Part shown: one piece after another, positions 55,169 through 64,000 of the stretch
Numbering within the stretch: the first letter of the stretch is position 1
Layout of the letters: every line of letters starts with the position of its first letter
Source: an uncultured Anderseniella sp.
Lineage (GTDB): Bacteria > Pseudomonadota > Alphaproteobacteria > Rhizobiales > Aestuariivirgaceae
DNA: 64,000 nt
Assembly (NCBI GenBank): GCA_947488295.1
Contig: CANKYU010000004.1
Location: 1-64,000, forward strand
Direction: 5' to 3'
Notes under the pieces: generated by a model
Database searches by the model: none
The model's input: only the letters and a program-made list of their open reading frames with translations
What the model was told of the DNA's origin: nothing
Position numbers and translations under genes: made by a program

Positions 55169-56101
55169 TTAGCGAGGTTCCAGCCCCATCATCCGCAGGC
55201 GTTCGGGATCATCCGCCCACTTTTCGCGCACTTTCACAAACAGAAAAAGATGAGCTTTCTGACCGATAGTCTCGGTTATCTCCTCGCGCGCCGCCTGTCC
55301 GATCTTCTTGATTGTCTGCCCGTTCTTGCCAAGCACGATCTTTTTCTGGCTGTCACGCTGCACGTAGATCACCTGCTCGATACGCACGGAACCATCTTTC
55401 TTATCGGTCCACTTTTCGGTTTCCACCGTCGATGCATATGGCAGTTCGTCATGCAGCCGCAGGTACAGTTTTTCGCGGGTGATTTCAGATGCCAGCATGC
55501 GCAGCGGCACATCCGCAATCTGGTCTTCCGGATACAACCACGGACCTTTCGGCATTCTGTCGGCCAGAGCGGCCCTGAGATCTGCAACACCATGACCTTT
55601 CAATGCGGAAATCATGAATGTGTCGATGAACGGGAACCGGGCATTCAGATCGGCCGCCAGCTGCAGCAGATTTTCATGCGGCACCAGATCTATCTTGTTG
55701 ATGGCCAGGATAGCCTTGGCCCCGGTCGCTTCCAGACCTTCGATAATGCGGGTGTTGTCTTCATTAAGGCCATCGCGCGCGCCGATCAGCAAAACTGTTG
55801 CATCAGCATCCGCAGCCCCTGCCCAGGCGGCATGAACCATCTCTTCATCCAGCTTTCGCTTGGGTGAAAAAATGCCCGGCGTATCGACAAAAATGATCTG
55901 CGATGTCCCTTCCAGCGCAATGGCCCGGATGCGCGCCCTCGTGGTCTGGACCTTATGGGTGACAATCGAGATCTTGGATCCCACAAGCTGATTCAGCAGC
56001 GTCGACTTGCCTGCATTCGGCGCCCCGATCAGGGCCGCGAAACCACAGCTTGTCATCCCTGTGTCGCGCAGCAGTTCACCGTCACCAGAGCCCTCAGTCA
56101 T
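55169..56101 (-). CDS. era: GTPase Era
   Basis: The product is 310 residues. G1 is GAPNAGKSTLLNQLVG, G3 is VDTPGIF, and G4 is AINKIDLV. A C-terminal KH domain ends VKVREKWADDPERLRMMGL. Era binds the 3' end of 16S rRNA and helps 30S assembly. Its start overlaps the rnc stop by four bases (ATGA). Confidence 0.96.
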   Translation of the reverse strand: MTEGSGDGELLRDTGMTSCGFAALIGAPNAGKSTLLNQLVGSKISIVTHKVQTTRARIRAIALEGTSQIIFVDTPGIFSPKRKLDEEMVHAAWAGAADADATVLLIGARDGLNEDNTRIIEGLEATGAKAILAINKIDLVPHENLLQLAADLNARFPFIDTFMISALKGHGVADLRAALADRMPKGPWLYPEDQIADVPLRMLASEITREKLYLRLHDELPYASTVETEKWTDKKDGSVRIEQVIYVQRDSQKKIVLGKNGQTIKKIGQAAREEITETIGQKAHLFLFVKVREKWADDPERLRMMGLEPR

Positions 56102-56787
56102 TTCCAGATCCTTTCGCGGCGCAGAAACTCCGTCGCTGCCACCTGTTCCGCCTTGCGCCGTGTTGTCGAAACACCGCGCGCTGGTTCCCGGCCCTCTACA
56201 CTCAATTCAACTTTGAATTCCGGCGCATGGTCAGGGCCCGTAGTGTCAATCGTTTCATAAACAGGCACCGCCAGCGATCTTGCCGCGGCCCATTCCTGCA
56301 GGGATGACTTTGCATCCTTGCGCATGTCCGGCGCCTGCTTGAGGTAACTTGCCCAATGCTCGATGATGATGGAGCGTGCAGCCTCCAGTCCACCGTCGAG
56401 GTAAACCGCCGCAATCAGCGCTTCGCAGGCGTCACCAACAATATTGTCGGTCACAACCGTGCGTTTTTCGCCTTTTCCCGCCAGCACAAGCGCGTCCGGA
56501 ATACCCAGTTTTTCGCCAATTTTTGCACATGTCTGGCGTCGCACAAGCGTATTGAGCATGCGCGCCAGATCGCCTTCCGGCACATCCTCGTACTGCTCAT
56601 ACAAGCGGTGGGCAACAATCAGTCCAAGCACCCTGTCACCCAGAAACTCCAGGCGTTCATTGCTGCCGGCAATCTTTGATTTCGCACCGCTCGCGTGGGT
56701 CAGGGCCTGCTCGAGCAACTGCTTGTTCTTGAAGGCGTATCCGAGGCGCCCGACCAGAGCCGCTACTGCTTCATCGCGCCTGGTCAT
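56098..56787 (-). CDS. rnc: Ribonuclease III
   Basis: The product is 229 residues from MTRRDEAVAALVGRLG; the frame extends to 56832 but this start overlaps lepB by ATGA. The catalytic motif NERLEFLGDRVLGLIV and a C-terminal double-stranded RNA-binding domain (KSSLQEWAAARSLAVPVYET) are intact. It cleaves rRNA precursors and other double-stranded RNA. Confidence 0.95.
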   Translation of the reverse strand: MTRRDEAVAALVGRLGYAFKNKQLLEQALTHASGAKSKIAGSNERLEFLGDRVLGLIVAHRLYEQYEDVPEGDLARMLNTLVRRQTCAKIGEKLGIPDALVLAGKGEKRTVVTDNIVGDACEALIAAVYLDGGLEAARSIIIEHWASYLKQAPDMRKDAKSSLQEWAAARSLAVPVYETIDTTGPDHAPEFKVELSVEGREPARGVSTTRRKAEQVAATEFLRRERIWK

Positions 56788-57575
56788 TCGACGGAATTGA
56801 ATATCCGGCCCCAGCGAATGTTCGTGGGCCATTTCCAGACTTCCCAGAAAGCCCCGTCTGGTCCGTGCGAGAAGAACAGTATGGTCGATTTGCCGACCAG
56901 ATTTTCATACGGAACATAGCCGACTTCCTTCAGGTAGCGGGAATCGGTCGAATTGTCGCGATTGTCGCCCATCATGAAGTAGTGTTCTGCGGGAACCGTA
57001 TAGACTTCGGTGTTGTCGGCCTGGCCGTCATAGATGTCCAGCGTCGAGTAACTCACACCGTTCGGCAGTGTTTCAATATACTGTTTTGCCTGCGGGGCAT
57101 TGCTCCTGTCCGGATTGACAAAATTCTCGACCTGCTTGCGCTTGACCGCCTCGCCGTTGATGTAAAGCACGCCATCGATCATCTGGATCTTGTCACCGGG
57201 CAATCCGATTACGCGCTTGATGTAGTCGGTCTCGTTGTCAAGCGGCAGCTTGAACACAACCACATCGCCACGATCCGGCGTATCGCCAAACACCCGGCCC
57301 TCTATCGGTACCGGCCCGAACTTGAACAGGTTGTTGCCGAACAGCCCGAACGCAAAATTGAACGAGTACTTCGAATAGCCGTAAGACAGCTTGTTGACGA
57401 ACAGATAGTCACCGACACGCAGCGTCGGAACCATGGACTCGGACGGGATATTGAACGGCTGAAAGAAAAATGTACGCACCACAAAAGCTATCAGCAGCGC
57501 CTGGATGATGACCTTGACGGTTTCCCAGCCACTGTCTTCTGTTTTCTTGCGTGAACGCTCCACTTCGGAAGACAT
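56784..57575 (-). CDS. lepB: Signal peptidase I
   Basis: The product is 263 residues. One N-terminal helix (VIIQALLIAFVVRTFFF) is followed by the catalytic Ser in PSESMVPTLRVGDYLFV (Ser47) and the Lys in YIKRVIGLPGDKI. YFMMGDNRDNSTDSRY is the third conserved box. It removes signal peptides at the inner-membrane outer face. It overlaps rnc by four bases. Confidence 0.96.
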   Translation of the reverse strand: MSSEVERSRKKTEDSGWETVKVIIQALLIAFVVRTFFFQPFNIPSESMVPTLRVGDYLFVNKLSYGYSKYSFNFAFGLFGNNLFKFGPVPIEGRVFGDTPDRGDVVVFKLPLDNETDYIKRVIGLPGDKIQMIDGVLYINGEAVKRKQVENFVNPDRSNAPQAKQYIETLPNGVSYSTLDIYDGQADNTEVYTVPAEHYFMMGDNRDNSTDSRYLKEVGYVPYENLVGKSTILFFSHGPDGAFWEVWKWPTNIRWGRIFNSVE

Positions 57576-57802
57576 CTGATCGCCTTTTCAATTTACTTCA
57601 GCCCGCACGCTCGCACGCCCGATTCTGTTCGCCGCCTGTTTTGACAGTCATGTCGCAGCTTATTGGCAAAATTGCAACTGCCGGTAATTTCCTTGCATCA
57701 CCGGGTTTTCCGGTCGACCAGGCCGGAATTCCTGTAGCTGAACGCTCTAACCGCATCACGCCGGCACTACGGTCTAGGTCAAGTCGGTACAGCACCGGCA
57801 GG

Positions 57803-58213
57803 TCAGTCCACAGCAACCGGAATACACGAAATTATCACGATCGCCTGGGCATAGGGAAAGTCGTCGGTTATGGTCAGGTGTATATCGGGCGTATGCCCGT
57901 CAGGTACAAGGGTCTCCAGATGTTGTGCCGCACCACCGGTCAACACCATGGTCGGACGCCCGCTCGGCAAATTGACAACGCCGAGATCGCGCCAGAACAC
58001 TCCTTTGCGGAACCCGGTTCCCAGTGCCTTGGAGCACGCCTCCTTAGCCGCAAATCGTTTTGCATATGATGCAGCGCGCTGAGCACGGCGATCAGACTTG
58101 GCCTGTTCAATATCGGTAAAGACCCGCGCCACGAACCGGTCACCGAATTTTTCCAGTGTGGTTTCGATGCGCCGGATATCGATCATGTCGTTGCCAACAC
58201 CCAGGATCATCAA
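57803..58213 (-). CDS. acpS: Holo-[acyl-carrier-protein] synthase
   Basis: The product is 136 residues. [17 protein letters not shown] and [15 protein letters not shown] are the metal and CoA-binding signatures. It attaches 4'-phosphopantetheine to ACP. It overlaps the DUF2062 gene by four bases. The gap of 227 bases to lepB holds no clear element. Confidence 0.93.
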   Translation of the reverse strand: MMILGVGNDMIDIRRIETTLEKFGDRFVARVFTDIEQAKSDRRAQRAASYAKRFAAKEACSKALGTGFRKGVFWRDLGVVNLPSGRPTMVLTGGAAQHLETLVPDGHTPDIHLTITDDFPYAQAIVIISCIPVAVD

Positions 58214-58836
58214 CCTGCCTCCTGACCGGATCCCGCAGCGGCGTCGCGCCGTCTGCGCAATTCGGCCATCCGTTTTTCACGCAGTTTCCTGCGCCGTTCC
58301 TTGTACTTGCCCACGGCAGGTTTCAACAGGAGATAAGCAGCAATACCGCACGAAAGCCCCAGCGGAATGGCCCCGACACACATCGGGAAAAACACCGGCT
58401 CCAGTCCGATCCACAAATCCCCAAAGAAGCGGACCGGATCTGTGAACAACAACTTCATGCCGCCATCAGGTGAAGCGATTGCGATTTCCTCGCGGCCTTC
58501 CTGACCGAGCAGATAGCTGCCGGTATTGTGGGTAATGAACCAGATGAAAGGAAATGTCAGCGGGTTGCCGACCGACGTGCCGATTGCCGATGCGAGCATG
58601 TTTCCGCCAACCGCCCAGGCGATCAGTGCCGCCACAACAAAATGAAATCCGATCAGCGGCGTGAATGATGCAAATGCACCGGCCGCAAACCCCAGCGCTA
58701 TTGCATGAGGCGAACCCGATATCCGGTTGACCTTGTAGGAGACGTATTTCGCCGCGCGGTGGAACCCGATCTCGGGCCAGAAAAAGTTTCTGACCTTTCT
58801 GAACAGACCAATGGATTTGCGCCGTTTCAAAATCAT
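58210..58836 (-). CDS. DUF2062 membrane protein
   Basis: The product is 208 residues with three to four helices ([40 protein letters not shown]). [14 protein letters not shown] is the family hallmark. The C-terminus is rich in Arg and Lys ([20 protein letters not shown]). Function is unknown; the family is common in Proteobacteria. It is co-translated with acpS. Confidence 0.8.
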   Translation of the reverse strand: MILKRRKSIGLFRKVRNFFWPEIGFHRAAKYVSYKVNRISGSPHAIALGFAAGAFASFTPLIGFHFVVAALIAWAVGGNMLASAIGTSVGNPLTFPFIWFITHNTGSYLLGQEGREEIAIASPDGGMKLLFTDPVRFFGDLWIGLEPVFFPMCVGAIPLGLSCGIAAYLLLKPAVGKYKERRRKLREKRMAELRRRRDAAAGSGQEAG

Positions 58837-58879
58837 ATTTTCAACACACCCGACATATTCACATCCAGAAGATGCCTCA

Positions 58880-58975
58880 GAGCACTATAGGTACAATCAT
58901 ACCCGTAAAAGTTGCTCTAACATTTTGTAACCGATCAGGTTTGTGAATTCTGGTTAACCTGGCCAGAATTCGACC
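58880..58975 (+). repeat. Intergenic palindromic repeat, copy 3
   Basis: GTTGCTCTAACATTTTGTAA followed by CCGATCAGGTTTGTG aligns with copies at 53181-53216 and (reversed) 38421. It adds GAATTCTGG-loop-CCAGAATTC as a flanking hairpin, a different inverted repeat from the 53 kb copy. It lies between the DUF2062 gene and pyrE. Confidence 0.5.
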
Positions 58976-59015
58976 CGGTCTAGAGCAGGATGGGTTCAAT
59001 AAAAACCACACTGAT

Positions 59016-59615
59016 CTATGCCTTCAGGCCTCGGCTCCCCGGTTTAACAGCATCCGTCGCAGCGAGTTCCGGTGGCAACTGGTCCGCTTCAAACGTTGGC
59101 ACTTCAAGCTGAGCCAGCGAAACCAGCGGCACTCCCACATCCGCCTGGCCGCCTGACCGGTCCACCAGACAGGCAGCTCCAACTGTCTTGCCGCCGGCCT
59201 GTGCAATAGCTGCAATGCATTCGCGCGATGACAGGCCGGTTGTCACTATATCCTCAACCATCACGCAGCGCGTCCCCGGCTCTACCTCAAATCCGCGGCG
59301 AAACACCAGGTCACCATCGACACGTTCGCAGAATATCGACGGGACTTGCAGTTGCCGGCCCATTTCATAGCCGACAACGACGCCGCCCATGGCAGGCGAC
59401 ACAACCATGTCAATTTCACCAAATTCCGCAGAGTGTATTTTTTGTGCAAGCGTCGCGCACAGGCGTCCGGCGCGTTGCGCATCCATCAGTACGCGGGCGC
59501 ACTGCAGATATCGCGTGCTGTGCAGGCCGGACGACAGGATGAAATGACCTTCCAGAAGTGCGCCGGCGGCGCGAAATTCATCGAGCACCTGATCTTGAGT
59601 AAGCATCAAAGTCAC
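59016..59615 (-). CDS. pyrE: Orotate phosphoribosyltransferase
   Basis: The product is 199 residues. The PRPP-binding motif [17 protein letters not shown] and [17 protein letters not shown] are typical. It joins orotate to PRPP in pyrimidine synthesis. The gene follows rel by 55 bases. Confidence 0.93.
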   Translation of the reverse strand: MTLMLTQDQVLDEFRAAGALLEGHFILSSGLHSTRYLQCARVLMDAQRAGRLCATLAQKIHSAEFGEIDMVVSPAMGGVVVGYEMGRQLQVPSIFCERVDGDLVFRRGFEVEPGTRCVMVEDIVTTGLSSRECIAAIAQAGGKTVGAACLVDRSGGQADVGVPLVSLAQLEVPTFEADQLPPELAATDAVKPGSRGLKA

Positions 59616-59670
59616 CGTTTCTTTGAGATATCCTGATTGAACCGCAAATGCGGCAATTTTACCAAAGCTG

Positions 59671-61845
59671 TTATCCGTCAGAACCTGTCGCGCGAACCAC
59701 CGTGGAAATCAATGGTTTTCGACCCAGTTCATTCATAATCTGATTGAGATGCCGGACATCTTCAACTTCGACCGTCAGGTCGATATTGTAAAAATCCTGT
59801 TCCCGCGCGGTCATCTGCAGGTTTTCGATATTTGCGCCACCATCAGCAACGGTTTGCGTGAGTTGGCCCAGGGCACCGACCTCATTGTGCAGCACTACCC
59901 GCAACCGGGCCGGATACAGACTGGTCGCAGAATCTTCATCCCAGGCCAAGTCAACCCACAGGTCCGGTTCATCGTCGAACTGCTGCAGTGCCGCCGAAAA
60001 TATCGGGTACACAGTAATGCCCTCACCCGGTTTCAGAATACCTACAATCCGCTCGCCGGGCACAGCGCCGGTCGATGCATCGATGCTGATCGGCAGGTTC
60101 TGATTGACACCGCGGACCGGAATGGAGGGTACGCCGCCTTCCTGCTGCACAGTGCGTGACTTTCGAATGTCACGCTTTGGCGCTTCCCGTTCGCCTTCAA
60201 AGCCGAGCGCATTCATTACATCACGCGCTGCCAGCTCACCGCGCCCGATGGCGGCAAGACCATCTTCGGCAGACGATATGCCGAGTTTCCGCATGGCCTC
60301 GCCAAACTGCTTCTTGTTGTAGGCCGCATCGAACCGTGCCAGATGACGCTCGATGATCTCGCGTCCCAGTCCGGCATACTGGGCCCGTACCGCAAATCTG
60401 GTCGCCCGCCTGATCGCTGCCCGTGCCTTGCCGGTATGAACCACTTTCTCCCAGGCTGCCGGCGGCGTCTGTGCCTGCGACCTGATAACGTCAACCTCAT
60501 CGCCATTGGCGAGTTCGGTCATCAGGGGCGCATGCCGTCCATTGATCCGGCAGCCCACACACGAATTGCCGATATCAGTGTGCACCGCATAGGCAAAATC
60601 AATGGCATTCGCGCCCTTGGGCAGTGCAATCAGTGCACCCTTGGGCGTGAAACAGAATACCTGGTCGGCAAACAGCTCAAGCCGCGTGCTTTCCAGAAAC
60701 TCACCCGGATTGTCACCTTCGGCCAGGGTTTCAACAAGCGACCGCAACCATCTGAACGAATTGGAATCTCCATGCGGCAGGCTGATCCCGCGCTCTGCTG
60801 CCATCGGATCAGCGGCGTCCTTGTAGAAACTGTGCGCAGCCACGCCACGCTCAGCCACATCATCCATCGCCTGGGTTCTGATCTGAAGCTCAACACGTTT
60901 GCGGTGCGGACCGATCACCGTGGTATGAATGGAGCGGTAGTCGTTCTGCTTCGGATTTGAAATGTAATCCTTGAACCTGCCGGGCACCACCCGCCATGCC
61001 GTGTGTGCAACACCCAGCGCCCTGTAGCAATCAGCTTCACTGGCCACGATGATCCGAAACCCGAAAATATCGGACAGCTGTCCCAGCGACAAATGCTTGC
61101 GCTGCATCTTTCGCCAGATCGAGTAGGGCTTTTTCTCCCGGCCCGACACATGCGCGCTGATACCGTTGTCCGCCAGTTTTTCAGTGAGTGTTTCCTCAAT
61201 ATTGGTGAGGATGTCGCCTGATTCAGCCCTGAGCGATTCAAGCCGTTTCATAATGCCGTCGCGCGCTTCCGGATACAGCGCCTTGAAGGCGATGTCATCC
61301 AGTTCCTCACGCATGGTATGCATGCCCATGCGCCCGGCCAGCGGCGCATAGATATCCATGGTTTCCTTGGCAATGCGTGCGCGTTTTTCCGGCTTCACAT
61401 GATGCAGCGTTCGCATGTTGTGCAGCCGGTCAGCCAGCTTCACCAGCAGGACGCGTGCGTCGCGCGACATGGCCAGCAGCAGCTTGCGCAGGTTTTCCGC
61501 CTGCGCTGCCTCCTTGGAAACAAGGTCCAGCCGCTTGATCTTGGTCAGGCCTTCCACCAGTTCGGAGATTTCGCCGCCGAACAGCTGCTCGACTTCCGCA
61601 AGCGTGGCCTCGGTATCCTCCACGACATCATGCAGCAAGGCGGCCGCAATGGTTGCGTCATCCAGCTTCATTTCGGTGAGAATGGCAGCGACTTCCAGCG
61701 GGTGGGTAAAGTACGGATCGCCAGAGGCCCGGACCTGATGGCCGTGCGCCTTCATCGCATACACGTAAGCCTTGTTGAGCATGGCTTCATTTGCGTCAGG
61801 GTCGTAGCTTGTGACCCTTTCCACCAACTCGTATTGCCGCATCAT
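59671..61845 (-). CDS. rel: Bifunctional (p)ppGpp synthetase/hydrolase of the RelA/SpoT family
   Basis: The product is 724 residues. The HD hydrolase domain is intact ([27 protein letters not shown]), the synthetase domain has [17 protein letters not shown], then a TGS domain ([20 protein letters not shown]) and a C-terminal ACT domain ([19 protein letters not shown]). It makes and removes (p)ppGpp in the stringent response. It appears to be the only such long gene in the window and follows rpoZ, the standard alphaproteobacterial order. Confidence 0.96.
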   Translation of the reverse strand: MMRQYELVERVTSYDPDANEAMLNKAYVYAMKAHGHQVRASGDPYFTHPLEVAAILTEMKLDDATIAAALLHDVVEDTEATLAEVEQLFGGEISELVEGLTKIKRLDLVSKEAAQAENLRKLLLAMSRDARVLLVKLADRLHNMRTLHHVKPEKRARIAKETMDIYAPLAGRMGMHTMREELDDIAFKALYPEARDGIMKRLESLRAESGDILTNIEETLTEKLADNGISAHVSGREKKPYSIWRKMQRKHLSLGQLSDIFGFRIIVASEADCYRALGVAHTAWRVVPGRFKDYISNPKQNDYRSIHTTVIGPHRKRVELQIRTQAMDDVAERGVAAHSFYKDAADPMAAERGISLPHGDSNSFRWLRSLVETLAEGDNPGEFLESTRLELFADQVFCFTPKGALIALPKGANAIDFAYAVHTDIGNSCVGCRINGRHAPLMTELANGDEVDVIRSQAQTPPAAWEKVVHTGKARAAIRRATRFAVRAQYAGLGREIIERHLARFDAAYNKKQFGEAMRKLGISSAEDGLAAIGRGELAARDVMNALGFEGEREAPKRDIRKSRTVQQEGGVPSIPVRGVNQNLPISIDASTGAVPGERIVGILKPGEGITVYPIFSAALQQFDDEPDLWVDLAWDEDSATSLYPARLRVVLHNEVGALGQLTQTVADGGANIENLQMTAREQDFYNIDLTVEVEDVRHLNQIMNELGRKPLISTVVRATGSDG

Positions 61846-61908
61846 GCCCTATTCAATTCATCAAATTGAAACTGTCAATTGTGGCAGTGTAGCAGACACA
61901 ATCGGGAG

Positions 61909-61950
61909 CCGGAAAACAAAACAGCCGGAGCAACGCTGATTGCTCCGGCT
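61909..61950 (-). terminator. Intrinsic terminator after rpoZ
   Basis: AGCCGGAGCAA and TTGCTCCGGCT (61923-61933 and 61940-61950) form an 11-base stem with a six-base loop, followed on the minus strand by GTTTTGTTTT. It lies 33 bases past the rpoZ stop and about 60 before the rel start, so rel probably has its own promoter or is reached by read-through. Confidence 0.85.
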
Positions 61951-61982
61951 GAAATTCAGGTAAACTGTCAATGTTTCCGGTG

Positions 61983-62399
61983 TCAGTAGCCGGAACGCTG
62001 CGAGCCCGGGCTTTCCGCAGGCGGCAGGCCTTCCAGGCCACGCAGCAGATCGTCCTCGCTCATGCGGTCATAGCCGTCCTGGCCATCCTGCTCGGTCGGC
62101 GCCGGTTCGGCCTGGTCAGGCTCATTGCCGGCCAGCAGCAGCGGTACTGCGCTTTCTTCCGGCTCATCCACTTCAACATGCTTCTGCATTGAGTGAACGT
62201 AGTCTTCACGGAGATCTTCAACGTCGATAGTGGTATCGCCAATCTCACGCAGAGCCACAACGGGGTTCTTGTCATTGTCGCGGTCGAGCGTCAGAGGCGC
62301 TCCCTGCGAAATCATGCGTGCGCGATGGGCAGACATGAGAACCAGTTCAAACCGGTTCGGCAGTTTTTCGATGCAGTCTTCAACGGTAACGCGGGCCAT
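61983..62399 (-). CDS. rpoZ: RNA polymerase omega subunit
   Basis: The product is 138 residues. The omega core [19 protein letters not shown] and [20 protein letters not shown] is clear, followed by a long acidic tail (residues 80-138) typical of Alphaproteobacteria. It stabilises RNA polymerase assembly. It is divergent from the MFS gene. Confidence 0.95.
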   Translation of the reverse strand: MARVTVEDCIEKLPNRFELVLMSAHRARMISQGAPLTLDRDNDKNPVVALREIGDTTIDVEDLREDYVHSMQKHVEVDEPEESAVPLLLAGNEPDQAEPAPTEQDGQDGYDRMSEDDLLRGLEGLPPAESPGSQRSGY

Positions 62400-62532
62400 G
62401 AAGCTTGGATCCTTGCAAATATGGGTGTCTGGTAGAACTTAGGTGGGCTTTTAGCTACACAAATGCAAGAAAGCAAGTGTGTGCTTGCCGCACAACGATC
62501 TATCCTTACACCGGAAAAACTAATTATTTCCA

Positions 62533-63750
62533 ATGCAGTCTGGACAATTCCATAAACTCATCTGGCCATTGGCAGTCGCCGAGACTGTTTTATGGGCCGC
62601 TCTGTACTATTCCTTCCCCGCTCTGCTGGTGCAATGGGAACAGGAATTCGGCTGGTCCAAAACCGGCCTGACCGGTGCCTTCACCCTTGCCGTTGTGACA
62701 TCTGCAGTCATGGCACCGGTTGCCGGCCGGCTGATTGATCGTGGCCTGGGAACAATAGTGTTCTGCGGCAGCGCAGTTCTGGGTGCCTTGCTGCTGGTGT
62801 TGCTGACAATAGTCAGTCAATTGTGGCAGTTCTACCTGGTATGGTTTGGTATCGGGTTGACACTGGCAGGCTGTCTCTACGAACCCTGCTTTGCAATTCT
62901 GACCCGGACCCTGGGCACCCGGGCGAGGCGCGGCATAACCATCGTCTCCCTGATCGCAGGACTTGCCGGTACAGTTTCATTTCCTGCCGCATTTTATCTG
63001 TCCGCAGCATTGGGATGGCGCGGGGCCGTACTGGTATTTGCGGCTGTCATCATCGTCGTTGCGGTGCCGCTGATATGGTGGGCAGCAAGCCGGGCAGAAC
63101 TCATCGGGGGCTCGACCGCCGATCCATCAAGCCACGCTGCCAGGGAACCCATGCGCATCGCCCGCACGCCGGCGTTCTGGGCGCTGGCTTTGGGGTTTGC
63201 CATGGTTTCACTGGATACCGGCATGATGATTACCCACACTCTGCCATTGCTCGACGAACGCGGCATCGGCAAGGAAACTGCGGTTCTGGCCATTTCGATG
63301 ATCGGCCCCATGCAGGTGCTCGGGCGCCTTGCCATCATGAACATCGAACACCGGGTCTCAAGTCTGGCCATCGCAATATCCTGCCAGCTTGCCGTATCAG
63401 CCGCCGCTCTGAGCCTGATGGGAGCAATGGCGTTTCCGCTGCTGCTGATCAGTTTCGTGGTGCTGCAGGGGTTTGGCAACGGCGTCACCAGCATCATTCG
63501 TCCCGTGCTGACGGCGGAACTGTTGGGCAGGGCCAACTTCGGTGTGATCTCCGGCATGACCGCCCTCGTCTACATCACCGGTTTTGCCGCCGGTCCGACC
63601 GTCGGCTCGCTGGCCTGGCAGATTGGCGGGTATGGTCTGATGCTGCTGGTAGCGGTCGGCATTGGCGGCATTGGAACGATATTGCTGTTGCTGGCCGGCA
63701 GGCTGTCAGCCCCTGGTGCTCAACCGTCCGTGCGCTCCACCGGCGGATAG
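62533..63750 (+). CDS. MFS transporter
   Basis: The product is 405 residues with about 12 hydrophobic helices. The first loop has a variant of the MFS motif: GAFTLAVVTSAVMAPVAGRL then IDRGLG. No signature allows a substrate call. It resembles monocarboxylate-type or Bcr-type transporters, but that is weak. Its end overlaps the last gene by 31 bases in convergent orientation. Confidence 0.75.
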   Translation: MQSGQFHKLIWPLAVAETVLWAALYYSFPALLVQWEQEFGWSKTGLTGAFTLAVVTSAVMAPVAGRLIDRGLGTIVFCGSAVLGALLLVLLTIVSQLWQFYLVWFGIGLTLAGCLYEPCFAILTRTLGTRARRGITIVSLIAGLAGTVSFPAAFYLSAALGWRGAVLVFAAVIIVVAVPLIWWAASRAELIGGSTADPSSHAAREPMRIARTPAFWALALGFAMVSLDTGMMITHTLPLLDERGIGKETAVLAISMIGPMQVLGRLAIMNIEHRVSSLAIAISCQLAVSAAALSLMGAMAFPLLLISFVVLQGFGNGVTSIIRPVLTAELLGRANFGVISGMTALVYITGFAAGPTVGSLAWQIGGYGLMLLVAVGIGGIGTILLLLAGRLSAPGAQPSVRSTGG

Positions 63751-64000
63751 TCCTGCGGCGCCTGGTCACGATCGAACATGCCGTAATCCCGGGTCATTCG
63801 AGCGACAAACCCCCAGGTCATGCTTTCATCTTCGCTCACTCGTGCCAGCAGCTTGCCTGCGTCCTGCGCGCCTGCAACTGCTGCCAGGCCGACATAGGCA
63901 TCAGCCACGTTTACACTGGCAAAACTCTCATCGAAACCGTCCAGTGGCTTGCCCGCGCTATGACCCGCAACGATGTAGCTGCCGGTTGCATCTGCTCCCG
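63720..64000 (-). CDS. C-terminal part of an unknown protein (5' end beyond the window)
   Basis: The frame runs in from the right edge and ends at TGA 63720-63722 after DYPPVERTDG. About 92 residues are seen, with GSYIVAGHSAGKPLDGFDES, then ADAYVGLAAVAGAQDAGKL. I recognise no family. An ATG at 63908 lies inside the frame but the frame stays open beyond it, so that is probably not the start. Confidence 0.5.
   Translation of the reverse strand, partial: GADATGSYIVAGHSAGKPLDGFDESFASVNVADAYVGLAAVAGAQDAGKLLARVSEDESMTWGFVARMTRDYGMFDRDQAPQDYPPVERTDG

Overview
The window looks like a chromosome segment of an alphaproteobacterium, most likely Hyphomicrobiales-like. The DNA is G+C-rich. The housekeeping order (trp genes, moaC-moeA, lexA, comEC, gltX, gltA, fabZ, bamA, rseP, dxr, cdsA, uppS, frr, pyrH, tsf, rpsB, then dnaE, lolDC, proS, then recO, era, rnc, lepB, acpS, pyrE, rel, rpoZ) is typical of that class. 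The LexA operator has the alphaproteobacterial GTTC-N7-GTTC form. No tRNA, rRNA, CRISPR array, transposase or integrase was seen.

Bases 1-17,400 are an accessory region. They hold the end of a Calx-beta/outer-membrane-barrel protein, a decayed epoxide hydrolase fragment, a possible 40-residue peptide gene, a stand-alone Mur-ligase-like enzyme and a small membrane protein. A gene block at 4,091-14,456 follows: ABC exporter, sulfotransferase, radical SAM protein with an N-terminal twitch/SPASM-like cysteine region, PqqD-like protein, HprK-related kinase, two family-2 glycosyltransferases, a nucleotidyltransferase-like protein, a further glycosyltransferase-like protein and an alkaline-phosphatase-superfamily enzyme. 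A 735-residue fusion protein with an alginate-lyase-like half comes next. The block resembles a peptide-modification and export system of RiPP type mixed with glycan-modifying enzymes. The PqqD-like protein ends in a tail that resembles a lasso-type leader peptide.

The block is bracketed by two decayed copies of the promoter and 5' end of trpE (about 3,903-4,094 and 14,641-14,926). The intact trpE lies at 17,404. This suggests stepwise accretion of cargo at the trpE 5' end. The left copy keeps its promoter, start codon and about 26 codons of TrpE-like sequence, and its stop codon overlaps the start of the ABC exporter gene, so the cargo may be expressed from a captured trpE promoter.

From 17,404 to 63,750 the region is core genome. 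trpE-trpG-trpD-trpC-moaC-moeA form a tight operon. An SOS-controlled lexA and a convergent comEC follow. gltX and gltA point right, and a long leftward series runs from rpsB down to fabZ. The lpxD and lpxA-lpxI-lpxB genes that normally flank fabZ in this order are absent, which raises the question whether this organism makes lipid A. A second leftward series covers DUF2339, dnaE, a deacetylase, lolD, lolC/E and proS. A third covers a small DUF1467-type gene, mce, recO, era, rnc, lepB, acpS, a DUF2062 gene, pyrE, rel and rpoZ. An MFS transporter and a truncated gene end the window. A family of palindromic intergenic repeats (at least four copies) and one candidate structured RNA lie between core genes.
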